Shown here: one piece after another, positions 1 to 7,794 of the stretch
Layout of the letters: every line of letters starts with the position of its first letter
How positions within the stretch are numbered: position 1 is the first letter of the stretch
NCBI GenBank assembly: GCA_014377155.1
Contig: JACMQD010000193.1
Location: 1 to 41,638, forward strand
DNA length: 41,638 nucleotides
DNA from: Herminiimonas sp.
GTDB lineage: Bacteria; Pseudomonadota; Gammaproteobacteria; Burkholderiales; Burkholderiaceae
Reading direction: 5' to 3'
Translations under genes and position numbers: made by a program
Notes under the pieces: model-generated
Database searches by the model: none
What the model saw: the letters and a program-made list of their open reading frames with translations, nothing else
What the model was told of the DNA's origin: nothing

Positions 1-99
1 ACGCTGCCCGGAGCGCTGGTCAGGTGCGACGCGGAACTGGCAATTGAAGAACGAGGTTTGGCTCAATCCTGAACGAGCTGAACCTGCATTATTGAAACT

Positions 100-516
100 T
101 GCTGCTTGAAGTGACGCGACAACTTCGTTGACAACTACCGTGGCGGCCGACTTGAATATCGCGCTTCGGTTGCGCAGTGGAAGGCGGAGCTGCTTGCCAA
201 AAGGTCCAAGCTATGCAAACTCACGACTAATTCACGATTGCGCCACTACGTGCAAGACCGTCTGGAGGGCAAGGTTCGTGACGCTGATGGTCATGACATT
301 TCTGGGCCTCGGCAAGCGCCTTTCACAGGGAGGAACAAACCGCATCGCGGTGACCGTAAATGGGTAAATGGTTGGTCGCCCGAACAAATTTCCAACCGGC
401 TCCAAAACGACTTCTCAGATGACAAATCAATGTGCATCTCTCACGAAGCGATTTACCAGGCGCTCTATATCCAGGGCCGCGGGGCTCTCAAGCGCGAGCT
501 GGTGAGCTGTCTGTAG
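100..516 (+). pseudogene. IS30-family transposase remnant
   Basis: From about position 115 a frame open to 516 reads as the middle of an IS30-family transposase. The recognisable stretches are WSPEQISNRL, which precedes the catalytic core, and HEAIYQALYIQGRGALKREL, which belongs to the first part of the DDE domain. No full N-terminal helix-turn-helix is present in frame. The short EVTR reading just upstream (about 109-120) is in another frame, so a frameshift separates it. The protein stops at TAG after VSCL, far short of the usual 320 or more residues, and the second Asp and the Glu of the catalytic triad are missing. This is a dead fragment marking an old insertion at the edge of the sulfur region. 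Confidence 0.75.
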
Positions 517-665
517 TGGTCTAATTTGCACGGACACCTCGGTAGGTGGAAAATCCACCACCGGAGGAAAAGCAAATGACAAAGCAACGCAGACATTTCG
601 ACTGTTGGAAATCGCTTAAAACTGGACCACCGGCTCGCCTGTGGTTTTGACCGAATCGCCACGGT
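517..665 (+). mobile_element. Debris of other insertion-sequence ends
   Basis: Directly after the broken IS30 gene there is a ribosome-binding site (GGAGG at about 563-567) and an ATG at 576. The first eight codons read MTKQRRHF, the typical start of an IS3-family OrfA. The reading is lost after about 25 bases, where the sequence becomes AAACTGGACCACCGG, similar to ends of other IS elements. I see no intact inverted-repeat pair. The interval is best read as two or more nested IS fragments and probably holds no functional gene. Family assignment rests on short matches only. Confidence 0.4.
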
Positions 666-681
666 GTAGTCGGTTCACCCG

Positions 682-1110
682 CTAATGGGCAGCTGCTTGT
701 ACGACAAATGCCGAAAATTCGGGCGAAGTTTTCAGGTCATATCCCATGGCGCCCGCCTCCTCGAACGTTCGTTCAGCATCCCAGTGATGTTTTTTTGCTT
801 TGCTTAACGCAAGCAGCATGGCAGCACGTGCGCCAGTGGCGCAATGGAGCAGGTAAGGTCCTGGTTTTTCCTGCATGACGCGATCCAGTTCGTCGATCTG
901 GTCCGTGTTAAGGCTAGCCTTATTGACAGGAATATTCGCATAGTCCAGCCCGCTCTTCGCTGCCAGATCAGCATTTGGGACAGGCGTCTCTGAGGGCATT
1001 CTGAAATCAATCACGGTTTTGATCCCCTGCTGTTTCGCCTGCTGCAGATCCTGCTCAGTAGGTTGCGGCCCGATTAGCATGCCGTCTTGTAGTTGCTTAA
1101 AATTGTCCAT
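682..1110 (-). CDS. DUF442 rhodanese/phosphatase-like protein (Blh N-domain type)
   Basis: A 142-residue soluble protein of the DUF442 family, the domain fused to persulfide dioxygenase in Blh proteins and found beside sqr and bigR genes. The active-site loop is HCATGAR (residues 89-95, Cys90): a Cys-X4-Arg loop like that of rhodaneses rather than the Cys-X5-Arg of tyrosine phosphatases. The GPQPTEQDL and VIDFRMPSE segments near the N terminus are also typical. It is the last gene of a minus-strand set behind the persulfide dioxygenase, 27 bases away. The likely role is sulfane-sulfur transfer to or from persulfide; annotation as a phosphatase would be misleading. No signal peptide is visible, so it should be cytosolic. 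Confidence 0.85.
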   Translation of the reverse strand: MDNFKQLQDGMLIGPQPTEQDLQQAKQQGIKTVIDFRMPSETPVPNADLAAKSGLDYANIPVNKASLNTDQIDELDRVMQEKPGPYLLHCATGARAAMLLALSKAKKHHWDAERTFEEAGAMGYDLKTSPEFSAFVVQAAAH

Positions 1111-1137
1111 GTTGTGTCCTTGTAAGTTACCTAGTAA

Positions 1138-1896
1138 TTAACCCTGGAAACTCTCAGTCATCTGCTGACAGTATTTTTCCAAGTTTTCCGGCAGATCTGC
1201 CGGGCAGACGCCGCACTGTTTGTTGCCTGGCACAGCGTAGTCGATGAATTTCGGATAAGGCAAATCTAGACTGGACATAATCTGCCTGAACTCTTCCAAC
1301 GTCTTGCCTTGACCCAAACGTGGATTGCGACTTTTTTCCTGTGCGATGGTCGATACATACCGGCCCTTGTAGTCATGGGCAGGATAGACGATCGTGTCAT
1401 CGGGCAAGCTAAACAGTTTTTCCTTTACGCTTCGGTACAGCGCATCCGCACTTCCTTGTTGGAAGTCAGTACGTCCGCATCCTTCAATCAGCAGTGCATC
1501 TCCGGTAAAGACCCGATCGCTAAAAACATAGGAAAAATGACCAGCGGTATGCCCGGGGGTATGCAGGGGATCTAAAACAATACTACCAACCTGGAATGGC
1601 TTGCCTTCTTCGAGGTTGGCGTCGGCACAAGGCAGGTGTTCGGCGGCCGGTGCGGCAATCCTGCTGCCGACTTTGTTTTTCATTTCTAACGCAGCGGTAA
1701 TATGGTCCGCGTGGATATGCGTATCAACAGTGTATGCGAGCTTCAGCCCAAGGACCTGTAGCTCTCTTAAATCGCGATCCATTGTGGCAATGACGGGATC
1801 GATCAATACAGCAAGCCCTGTTGCTTCGCATCCTAATACATACGTATAGGTATTGGATAATGGTTCAACTAACTGTCGGAAAATCATGTTAGTCAC
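1138..1896 (-). CDS. Persulfide dioxygenase, ETHE1-type MBL fold
   Basis: A metallo-beta-lactamase-fold protein of the ETHE1/SdoA type, which oxidises glutathione persulfide to sulfite with O2 at a mononuclear iron. Visible ligands are His60 and His62 within THIHADH (59-65), His116 in HTPGHTAGH and Asp133 in TGDALL; His174 in YPAHDY completes the site. The GCGRTDF stretch (139-145) is characteristic of ETHE1 enzymes and contributes to glutathione binding in the family. The longest frame starts at GTG 1896, but the ATG three codons later (M4) has a better ribosome-binding site (TAAGG, about 8 bases upstream), so the true start is probably near 1887. It lies between a zinc-ribbon ORF, whose stop is just upstream, and the DUF442 gene; together these look like one operon. 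Confidence 0.9.
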   Translation of the reverse strand: MTNMIFRQLVEPLSNTYTYVLGCEATGLAVLIDPVIATMDRDLRELQVLGLKLAYTVDTHIHADHITAALEMKNKVGSRIAAPAAEHLPCADANLEEGKPFQVGSIVLDPLHTPGHTAGHFSYVFSDRVFTGDALLIEGCGRTDFQQGSADALYRSVKEKLFSLPDDTIVYPAHDYKGRYVSTIAQEKSRNPRLGQGKTLEEFRQIMSSLDLPYPKFIDYAVPGNKQCGVCPADLPENLEKYCQQMTESFQG

Positions 1897-1897
1897 C

Positions 1898-2206
1898 TTA
1901 GGTAATTAGTCCGGTGGTAGGGATAGTTTTCATCAATTCGGTACTATCAAGCATAATTTTTTTCAAATGGTTTTGAGGTACGGAAAGCCAATTGCCGCAC
2001 ACACAGGCCAAAAAAAGATTTTCGGATTCAGTATGGGTGCGATTGTGATTATTACCATTGCCAGTCCATTCGCGCATCAATTCGTTTGTATAAATAGGAA
2101 GATCAATCGAGCCACATGCCGAGCATTTCTTGTACTTGAAATAAAGTCTTAGAACATCTGATTTTATATACCTGCAGATCGTCTGGACAATGGAGTTAAA
2201 TCCAGC
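1898..2206 (-). CDS. Possible small zinc-ribbon protein, start uncertain
   Basis: An open frame of 102 codons runs from just after a TAG (2207-2209) to a TAA at 1898-1900. It encodes a CSAC pair and, about 40 residues later, a CVC pair (ACVCGNW), an arrangement suited to zinc binding, with basic and aromatic residues around the first pair. No ATG, GTG or TTG occurs before the TTG at 2080, which would delete the first Cys pair. So either a rare start such as ATT is used, or the 5' end has been damaged: an ATG in another frame (about 2157) lies near the start. The stop overlaps the ribosome-binding region of the dioxygenase gene, which suggests translational coupling. I do not recognise a family. 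Confidence 0.4.
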   Translation of the reverse strand, partial: AGFNSIVQTICRYIKSDVLRLYFKYKKCSACGSIDLPIYTNELMREWTGNGNNHNRTHTESENLFLACVCGNWLSVPQNHLKKIMLDSTELMKTIPTTGLIT

Positions 2207-2216
2207 CTAATTTCGA

Positions 2217-3656
2217 TCAAACAGCACAAACCGACTGGCGTCGGGTTTCAATCAGCGTTCCGTGGGCCAGATACTGGCGCAGCGCATCGATGGCGTTAAA
2301 CTCGAGCTTCCGACGGTTCCGGCCAAACTTTAATGGCACGCCCTGCGCCGTGATGAAAGCCACGATGTAGTAGCGTTCCGGTTCGACGGCTTCTCCCAGC
2401 AAGAACAAGCGTTCGATGCGTTCGCCCCGGGGATTTTCGATCTTTACGTATAGATTCAGTCCGCGGCATCGCTTTACATAGCCACCCATTTGATCATAGG
2501 GATCCGCCGCGAATGTGCGCTCAAGGCTTGCCTCGAGCATCGCGACGATTTCTGCTCCTGAAATCTCGACGGTGCAGACAACTGGATTGGTCGGCACGAT
2601 GTTCCACAAATCATTTACCGTAATCGGGCCTGGTGGAATAGGCGCACCATAGCGCCACCCATTGGAAAATGCGATTTCCGTGCCGGCGGAAGCGGCGATT
2701 GCATCGAGCAAAAAATCATCCATTGGGCAATGCAACATTCGATAACGGTCTAATGCAACCTCGGTATGGCCGATAACTTCCGATAGCATCTCGCGGTGGG
2801 GCAGCATCGCCGCCTCCACTCTTTGTTGCATGGCGTCGTCCGGCGGAAAACGCTCATCGATCGCAATGAGTTCGTGTCGGTGCGCGACGACAGTCATGTT
2901 TTCAACGTCGATGTCGAGCCGGCCGATGAAGGAACCGTGACAGCCAGACTGGAAGATAATGGTGCCGTTCTGGATTACAGGCTTTTCCATGCGGTTATGT
3001 GTGTGGCCGCTGACGAGCACATCTATCCCATCGACTTCTGCTGCAAGTTTCACATCTTGCGGGAATCCAAGATGCGACAGGACGACGATCACATCAGCCG
3101 ATTCTTTCTGCTGGACATGTGCGATCCATCCCGGAAGTTCCTCCAGCCCGAGCGTGAAGCGCACGCCTTCGCTAAAGGCCGGGGGCATTGTCTTATCGAC
3201 GATGTTACAGGCGATTCCAATAACGGCGACTCGCAACCCGTTGCGTTGGATCATTCGATATGGCGGGAAGACCAATTCACCAGTTTGCTGATCAAAACAA
3301 TTGATCGCGAGGAGCGGATAGTTCAGCTGAGAAGCGATACGCTTGACGCCAGCCGGACCGTAGGCAAACTCCCAGTGGGCCGTCATTGCGTCGAGATCGA
3401 GGCCATTCATCATTGGCACCATCGCCTCGCCCTTTGACTGCACGGCTACATAAGTGCCGTGAAAAGTATCACCGTTATCCAGTGCCACGACGGCGCCAGG
3501 ACACTGCGCCCGTATCTGTTCGAACGCGGTTGCGATACGCGGCAAACCGCCGAGTGTTTTGTATGTCATCCCCTCGCCGGTGCGAATCATTTCGATATGC
3601 GGTTCGATGTAGCCGTGTAGGTCATTGATCTGCAAAATGGTCAGTGTGCGGCTCAT
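2217..3656 (-). CDS. SoxB-like metallophosphatase/5'-nucleotidase, cytosolic
   Basis: A 479-residue two-domain protein of the 5'-nucleotidase/SoxB superfamily. Dimetal ligands and catalytic positions are in place: Asp12 and His14 (INDLHG), Asp63 (NGDTFHG), His94 (TAHWEF), His195 (SHLGF) and His218/His220 (SGHTHN). TAHWE is the SoxB form; classical nucleotidases usually have NHEFDYG. The C-terminal half (from about 260) is the substrate-specificity domain. Unlike the genuine SoxB at 28312 it has no Tat signal. The chosen ATG at 3656 is preceded by AAAGG and begins directly at the first beta strand; the frame is open further upstream to 3824 but that extension has no recognisable content. Leading a persulfide operon, it may hydrolyse a sulfonated thiol or nucleotide sulfur compound, but its substrate is unknown. 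Confidence 0.8.
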   Translation of the reverse strand: MSRTLTILQINDLHGYIEPHIEMIRTGEGMTYKTLGGLPRIATAFEQIRAQCPGAVVALDNGDTFHGTYVAVQSKGEAMVPMMNGLDLDAMTAHWEFAYGPAGVKRIASQLNYPLLAINCFDQQTGELVFPPYRMIQRNGLRVAVIGIACNIVDKTMPPAFSEGVRFTLGLEELPGWIAHVQQKESADVIVVLSHLGFPQDVKLAAEVDGIDVLVSGHTHNRMEKPVIQNGTIIFQSGCHGSFIGRLDIDVENMTVVAHRHELIAIDERFPPDDAMQQRVEAAMLPHREMLSEVIGHTEVALDRYRMLHCPMDDFLLDAIAASAGTEIAFSNGWRYGAPIPPGPITVNDLWNIVPTNPVVCTVEISGAEIVAMLEASLERTFAADPYDQMGGYVKRCRGLNLYVKIENPRGERIERLFLLGEAVEPERYYIVAFITAQGVPLKFGRNRRKLEFNAIDALRQYLAHGTLIETRRQSVCAV

Positions 3657-3961
3657 GATTGCCTTTGCTGGAGAAGGTGAATAATCAGATACCTGGTCAC
3701 CTAAGTTTGCAACCGAGAGGTCGCCCACGGCGTCCCGAACGCATACGTGTTCCGCACCTTCCTGCTTTCGACGGATCGGTCTGGTAATGCCGGTTGAGCA
3801 TGCTGCAGCGTTCTTGCCGCGCAATGATCGCTACACCTCTTAGGCAACACGATGTCGAAACAAAATGGAGCATTCGGCTATGAATTAAACTAGTTATATT
3901 ATATGCTTGTAAAAATTGAAAGTTTTTAGATTTCAAATTAATTCTCGAAAGAAATACCTTG
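3657..3961. promoter_or_regulatory. Divergent promoter region between SoxB-like operon and binding-protein operon
   Basis: About 300 bases separate the two divergent genes. The AT-rich core (3885-3950) holds TATAAT on the minus strand (3898-3903), a plausible -10 for the SoxB-like operon. Overlapping it is TTATATGC (3899-3906), identical to one arm of the inverted repeat upstream of soxR (22821-22828). On the plus strand TTGAAA at 3917 is a possible -35 but its matching -10 is poor. No protein or RNA gene is evident. Regulation of both operons by an ArsR/SoxR-type repressor is an inference from the shared half-site. Confidence 0.45.
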
Positions 3962-4744
3962 ATGACGCGTCTTCTCTGCAATAAATCTTCCATGCTGACA
4001 CACCTTCTTTTGGCTGCCACATTGAGCATGGCGGCAAGCGCTGTCCTTGCTCAAGAAACTTTGTACGTCTACGGTCCGGGTGGGCCAGCGCCGGCCATGA
4101 AGGAAGCTGCTGCAGCGTTCGGAAAAGCAAATGGGTTGAAGGTTGAGGTGACTGCCGGGCCGACGCCGAGCTGGATCGACAAGGCCAAGCAGAATGCCGA
4201 CGTCATCTTCAGTGGCTCCGAGACGATGATGACGGACTTCAGCGTCGCAATGGAAGGTCGCATCGTCGAAAAGACGGTCAACCCTCTTTATCTCCGCCCG
4301 ATGGCAATTCTCGTCCGGCCTGGCAACCCGAAGCACATCAATGGGTTCAGGGACATCCTGAAACCAGGAATGAAGATCCTTGTCGTCAACGGCGCAGGGC
4401 AGAACGGCGTGTGGGAAGACTTGGCGGGACGCAAGGGCGATATTGAGACGGTGCGCACAATGCGCACCAATATCGTGAGCTATGCGGCCAACAGTGCAGT
4501 CGCCAAGACAACCTGGACCGATAACAAGGATATCGACGTCTGGTTGATCTGGAATATCTGGCAGGTTTCCAATGCGACGCTTGCTGATGTCGTATCGATT
4601 GAACCCGAGTTCGCAATCTACCGCGATGCGGGCGTCGGGCTTACGACCCAGGGTACGACAAAGCCGTCGGCAAAGGCGTTCGTTGAGTTTCTAAGCTCAG
4701 CCGAAGGTGCTCGCATTTTTAAGAAATGGGGCTGGAAAGCGTGA
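3962..4744 (+). CDS. Orphan periplasmic solute-binding protein (molybdate/sulfate-type fold)
   Basis: A 260-residue exported protein with a clear signal peptide (hydrophobic stretch LLLAATLSMAASAV ending at about ALAQE), followed by a type II periplasmic binding-protein fold. YVYGPGGPAPAMKEAAAAF is the usual first strand and helix, and the segment with ADVIFSGSE gives the ligand-binding loop. It resembles ModA/extracellular solute-binding proteins for oxyanions. No ABC permease or ATPase gene lies near it, so it may act as a sensor, scavenger or partner of an enzyme. It starts the set that includes an OBAP protein, a second binding protein and tsdBA, 26 bases before the OBAP start. The ATG at 3962 fits a GAAAGAAA ribosome-binding site; ATG 3992 is an alternative that still keeps the signal peptide. 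Confidence 0.75.
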   Translation: MTRLLCNKSSMLTHLLLAATLSMAASAVLAQETLYVYGPGGPAPAMKEAAAAFGKANGLKVEVTAGPTPSWIDKAKQNADVIFSGSETMMTDFSVAMEGRIVEKTVNPLYLRPMAILVRPGNPKHINGFRDILKPGMKILVVNGAGQNGVWEDLAGRKGDIETVRTMRTNIVSYAANSAVAKTTWTDNKDIDVWLIWNIWQVSNATLADVVSIEPEFAIYRDAGVGLTTQGTTKPSAKAFVEFLSSAEGARIFKKWGWKA

Positions 4745-4770
4745 TTCTGAAATATTTTCAGGAGGGGGAG

Positions 4771-5580
4771 ATGAATAACTCAAAGATACGATGTGCGACA
4801 TTTGCTTTATCGGTGTTGTTGCTCGCTGGTGGAGTGCAGGCGCAGCAGACTGCAAACCCCGTCGTCGTTGCCCCCGGCGCACCCAAGTCCGGGACTACCG
4901 AGATACTCGAAACCGGCGCAAAAATCCTTCAGAGCAATTCTCCGGTCAAAGGATTCGATATTTATCTGGTTGGATTCCATCCCATGAAGGAGCACCCTGA
5001 AATGCAGATGGAGTCCCACCATTACTGCCATCAGATGAATGAAGATTTTGCGCAGTGCGTCTTGTTCAATGGCAATACCGGCAACGCCAGCATGAACGGT
5101 ATGGAATACATCATCTCCGAAAAGTTGTTTGCCAGTTTGCCGGTGCAGGAGCGCAGATACTGGCATCCCCACAACGGAGAGATCCTGTCGGGACAATTGG
5201 TCGCGCCTGCACTACCGAACGTTGCGGAACATGCTTTGATGAAGGAAAAAATGAACAGCTACGGCAAGACCTGGCACGTCTGGAACACCGGGCACGACGG
5301 CGCGCCTGGTGACAAGCTGCCACTAGGCGAACCGATGCTGGCTTGGTCTTTCAACCGTGACGGCGAAGCGATGGCCGGTCTGGTCGAGTCACGCGATCGG
5401 CGCATGAAAATTGACACAAGCAAAAAGCGCCACAATCGAACCAACCTTGCCGCGATTGCGAAGCCGCAGTCCGGCGTTGACGACTTAAAAGATAAATTCG
5501 GCCGTCCGGCCATCGACATACCTGGCGTGCTCGACCAGAAAGCTAATGCTGCCGCACCCACGTCGCCAGTCGCTCGATGA
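4771..5580 (+). CDS. OBAP/DUF1264 family exported protein
   Basis: A 269-residue protein of the DUF1264 family (oil-body-associated protein-like). Characteristic stretches are KGFDIYLVGFH, HYCHQMNEDFAQCVLF and WHPHNGEILSGQL. It begins with a signal peptide (FALSVLLLAGGVQAQQ), so it is placed in the periplasm. The start at ATG 4771 is fixed by a strong AGGAGG about 8 bases upstream; the frame is open further upstream but overlaps the preceding gene. The His- and Cys-rich centre (HHYCHQ, HPHNGE) could bind a metal, but no function has been firmly assigned to bacterial members. Its place between binding proteins and thiosulfate dehydrogenase genes suggests a role in periplasmic sulfur or electron handling, which is inference. 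Confidence 0.8.
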   Translation: MNNSKIRCATFALSVLLLAGGVQAQQTANPVVVAPGAPKSGTTEILETGAKILQSNSPVKGFDIYLVGFHPMKEHPEMQMESHHYCHQMNEDFAQCVLFNGNTGNASMNGMEYIISEKLFASLPVQERRYWHPHNGEILSGQLVAPALPNVAEHALMKEKMNSYGKTWHVWNTGHDGAPGDKLPLGEPMLAWSFNRDGEAMAGLVESRDRRMKIDTSKKRHNRTNLAAIAKPQSGVDDLKDKFGRPAIDIPGVLDQKANAAAPTSPVAR

Positions 5581-5601
5581 TTGTAAAACCGAGGGATTAC
5601 G

Positions 5602-5995
5602 ATGAACAAACATCACGCTCGATGTAACGCATTGAAGACAATGGGTCTGGCGGCCGGTGTGGCATTGGTGTCCAACCGCACCATCGCCGCACAGAGCAGG
5701 GCGGATGTCGCGGCGTCGGATGCCGCGGACTACGAGAAAGGCGACGGCGTTTTTTCGGCGAAGAACAACAGCATCGTCCCGCTGCAGCGACGTGGCACCG
5801 TATTTCTGTCCTGTCATAACGCCATTTAAGAAATTGCCGAGAAGTTGCGCGAGGCCGGACAAAACCCCGACAAGCTCACGCATGAAGCATTGGCTGCTGA
5901 CTTGACGAACCACCTGATTTCAGGCGTGATCCTGACTTCGGGGGCCGTGGCCACTTTACCTGAATTGCAAGAAGCGGGATTCCATTATGCGACGT
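5602..5995 (+). pseudogene. Small exported protein interrupted by in-frame TAA
   Basis: The ATG at 5602 starts a protein with a leader (TMGLAAGVALVSNRTIAAQ) that reads smoothly to FLSCHNAI and then meets TAA at 5827-5829. The same frame continues without another stop for 55 codons (EIAEKLREAGQNPDKLTHEA to GFHYAT) and ends at TGA 5993-5995, overlapping the ATG of the next gene. The downstream part has normal protein character (amphipathic helices, VILTSGAVATLPELQEAGF), so the gene was recently a single protein of about 130 residues. It resembles small DsrE-like exported proteins that are often annotated as 'Tat' proteins. The likely explanation is a nonsense mutation or sequencing error; readthrough is not supported by any recoding signal. 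Confidence 0.65.
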
Positions 5996-7024
5996 GAACC
6001 CTACACCCGATCCCTGGGGCTGAGCCGTGCGCAACAATGCGTGGTGAGAGCCGTCGTCTCCGCGTGTTTGTTGTGCGTGACGACGTACGGGATGGCCATG
6101 GAGCCGGCTGCGAATGCGATGCCCGGGCAGCAGGTCACGCTTCCGCCGTGGCAGCACGGTCAGAACAATGACGCGGTCGAGCGCGGGCTCGCGTTCACTG
6201 TTCCACAGGTCGATGTGCTCGCCGATTTTCATGGCAACCTGACCGACCCCAAGCTGGTCCTTTTCGTCGGAGGAAATTATTTTTTTGCAATGGCGCCGCT
6301 GGTCAAGCAGTTCGAACAGGAACACCCGGAATACACAGGAAAAATCTACTGGGAAACGATTCCACCCGGGCTCCTGGTCAAACAAATGAAGGCAGGCGGA
6401 GTCGTCACCTCCGGGAACATGACATGGACTGTAAAACCGGATGCGTATTTCGCCGGCCTGCAAAAGGTGAAGGACCTGATTTCGGAAGGGCTGCTCGACA
6501 ACCCCGCCGTGCCTTACGTGACGAACCAACTGACCATCATGGTCGCGAAAGGCAATCCAGGTCATGTGGCAACGCTCAATGACCTCGGCAAGAAGGACGT
6601 GCGTCTTGCCATGCCGAATCCTGAGTTTGAAGGCGTCGCACGACAGATCAAGGCGTCGCTTCGAAAAGCCGGTGGCGCGACGCTCGACGATGCCGTCTAT
6701 GGTAGCAAGATCAGGGCAGGCAGCACGATCCTGACGCATATTCATCATCGGCAAACGCCACTGTTTCTCATGCAAGGTGTCGCAGATGCGGGCGTGACCT
6801 GGAAGTCGGAGGCGTTGTTTCAGGAGCAGGTTGGCAACGCCATTTCGCATGTCGATATCCCAGACCAATTTAATACGACGGCGATCTATGCCGGCGCGGT
6901 GGTTCACGGCGCAGCACACGTCGAAGCGGCAAACTCGTGGCTGACTTTTATTCGCTCACCTGCCGCTCTGAAGATTTTCGAAGGCTATGGCTTCAGACCG
7001 TACCAGGCAGATGCGTCCAGGTGA
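5987..7024 (+). CDS. Second orphan periplasmic binding protein, molybdate-type
   Basis: A 345-residue exported protein. After a signal peptide (VVRAVVSACLLCVTTYGMAM) there is a linker of about 40 residues and then a type II binding-protein fold: LVLFVGGNYFFAMAPLVKQF for the first strand and helix, LTIMVAKGNPGHVATLNDL for the interdomain segment, DVRLAMPNPEFEGVARQI for the second lobe. This is the substrate-binding component type used for molybdate and similar oxyanions. It is longer than ModA (about 250) because of the N-terminal linker. Its ATG overlaps the stop of the interrupted upstream gene. No permease or ATPase lies nearby, as for the binding protein at 3962, so transport is doubtful. 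A role in delivering or sensing a sulfur oxyanion for TsdBA is a hypothesis only. Confidence 0.75.
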   Translation: MRREPYTRSLGLSRAQQCVVRAVVSACLLCVTTYGMAMEPAANAMPGQQVTLPPWQHGQNNDAVERGLAFTVPQVDVLADFHGNLTDPKLVLFVGGNYFFAMAPLVKQFEQEHPEYTGKIYWETIPPGLLVKQMKAGGVVTSGNMTWTVKPDAYFAGLQKVKDLISEGLLDNPAVPYVTNQLTIMVAKGNPGHVATLNDLGKKDVRLAMPNPEFEGVARQIKASLRKAGGATLDDAVYGSKIRAGSTILTHIHHRQTPLFLMQGVADAGVTWKSEALFQEQVGNAISHVDIPDQFNTTAIYAGAVVHGAAHVEAANSWLTFIRSPAALKIFEGYGFRPYQADASR

Positions 7025-7083
7025 GGAAATTCGAAGGCTGCAACCGGATAGTCAACCGCACGATAACTTAAATCGAGTGCATC

Positions 7084-7794
7084 ATGAGCAAGTACCGACC
7101 TTTTCCAAGTCTAAGCAAGATCGTTGGCATACTTGGACCAGTCCTCGTGATCGTTTCCGCGAATGGCGCGTCTGCGCAAACGCTGCCACCGAGGGCGGCC
7201 GCGGTGCCGGGAGCAGACCAGCAAAACGCTGCCGCCTGTACCAGCTGTCATGGCAGCAAAGGCGAGGGCAATGGACTTGCAGGCTTTCCCCGACTCGCAG
7301 GCCTGAGCATGCCATATCTGCAGCGGCAGCTCATGGCGTTTGCAAGTGGCGAGCGACAGAATGCGGTGATGCAGCCGATCGCAAAAGCATTGACCGCGCC
7401 ACAGCAGGCTGCTCTGGCAAGCTATTTCAGCCGCCTGCCATCGCCGCTGCCCGGCACCGTCTCCGACGCAGTCGACATCAAAAGCACGGACGTCGGCGCA
7501 TGGCTGGCAGAGCGCGGCCGCTGGGAAAACGGACTGCCGGCCTGCGTGGAATGCCACGCGCAGGGAGGCGTGGGCGTGGGCACAGCCTTTCCGCCCCTGG
7601 CAGGTCAACCAGTCACCTATATCGAAAACCAGCTTCACGCATTCAAACGCAAAACCCGTTCAGGAGGACCGATGAATCTCATGGGCGTGGTGGCGAGCAA
7701 GCTGTCGGAGACTGATATTACAGCGGTGGCAAATTACTACGGCGAGATCAAGACCCCGGCGGTCGCAACACCAGAGAAGAAGGTGTCCAAATGA
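7084..7794 (+). CDS. tsdB: Diheme cytochrome c4-like protein, probable TsdB
   Basis: A 236-residue exported diheme cytochrome c. After a signal peptide (IVGILGPVLVIVSANGASAQ) it carries two CXXCH sites, CTSCH (52-56) and CVECH (153-157), in two similar domains as in cytochrome c4. Each domain has an FPRLAG or FPPLAG motif and a Met-containing segment that could provide the distal ligand. The stop overlaps the start of the tsdA-like gene (ATGA), a close translational coupling. In Thiomonas and relatives a c4-type diheme protein, TsdB, accepts electrons from TsdA, which fits this arrangement. Electrons would pass on to a terminal oxidase. The symbol rests on context plus heme pattern. Confidence 0.8.
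   Translation: MSKYRPFPSLSKIVGILGPVLVIVSANGASAQTLPPRAAAVPGADQQNAAACTSCHGSKGEGNGLAGFPRLAGLSMPYLQRQLMAFASGERQNAVMQPIAKALTAPQQAALASYFSRLPSPLPGTVSDAVDIKSTDVGAWLAERGRWENGLPACVECHAQGGVGVGTAFPPLAGQPVTYIENQLHAFKRKTRSGGPMNLMGVVASKLSETDITAVANYYGEIKTPAVATPEKKVSK

Noticed and set aside
3657..3824. N-terminal extension of the SoxB-like protein as a leader
   Set aside because: The extension has neither a twin-arginine motif nor a hydrophobic core; the ATG at 3656 begins at the conserved first strand.
5827..5829. Recoding of the TAA as an amino acid or programmed readthrough
   Set aside because: TAA is not used for selenocysteine or pyrrolysine, and no stem or slippery sequence is evident next to it. A mutation is simpler.
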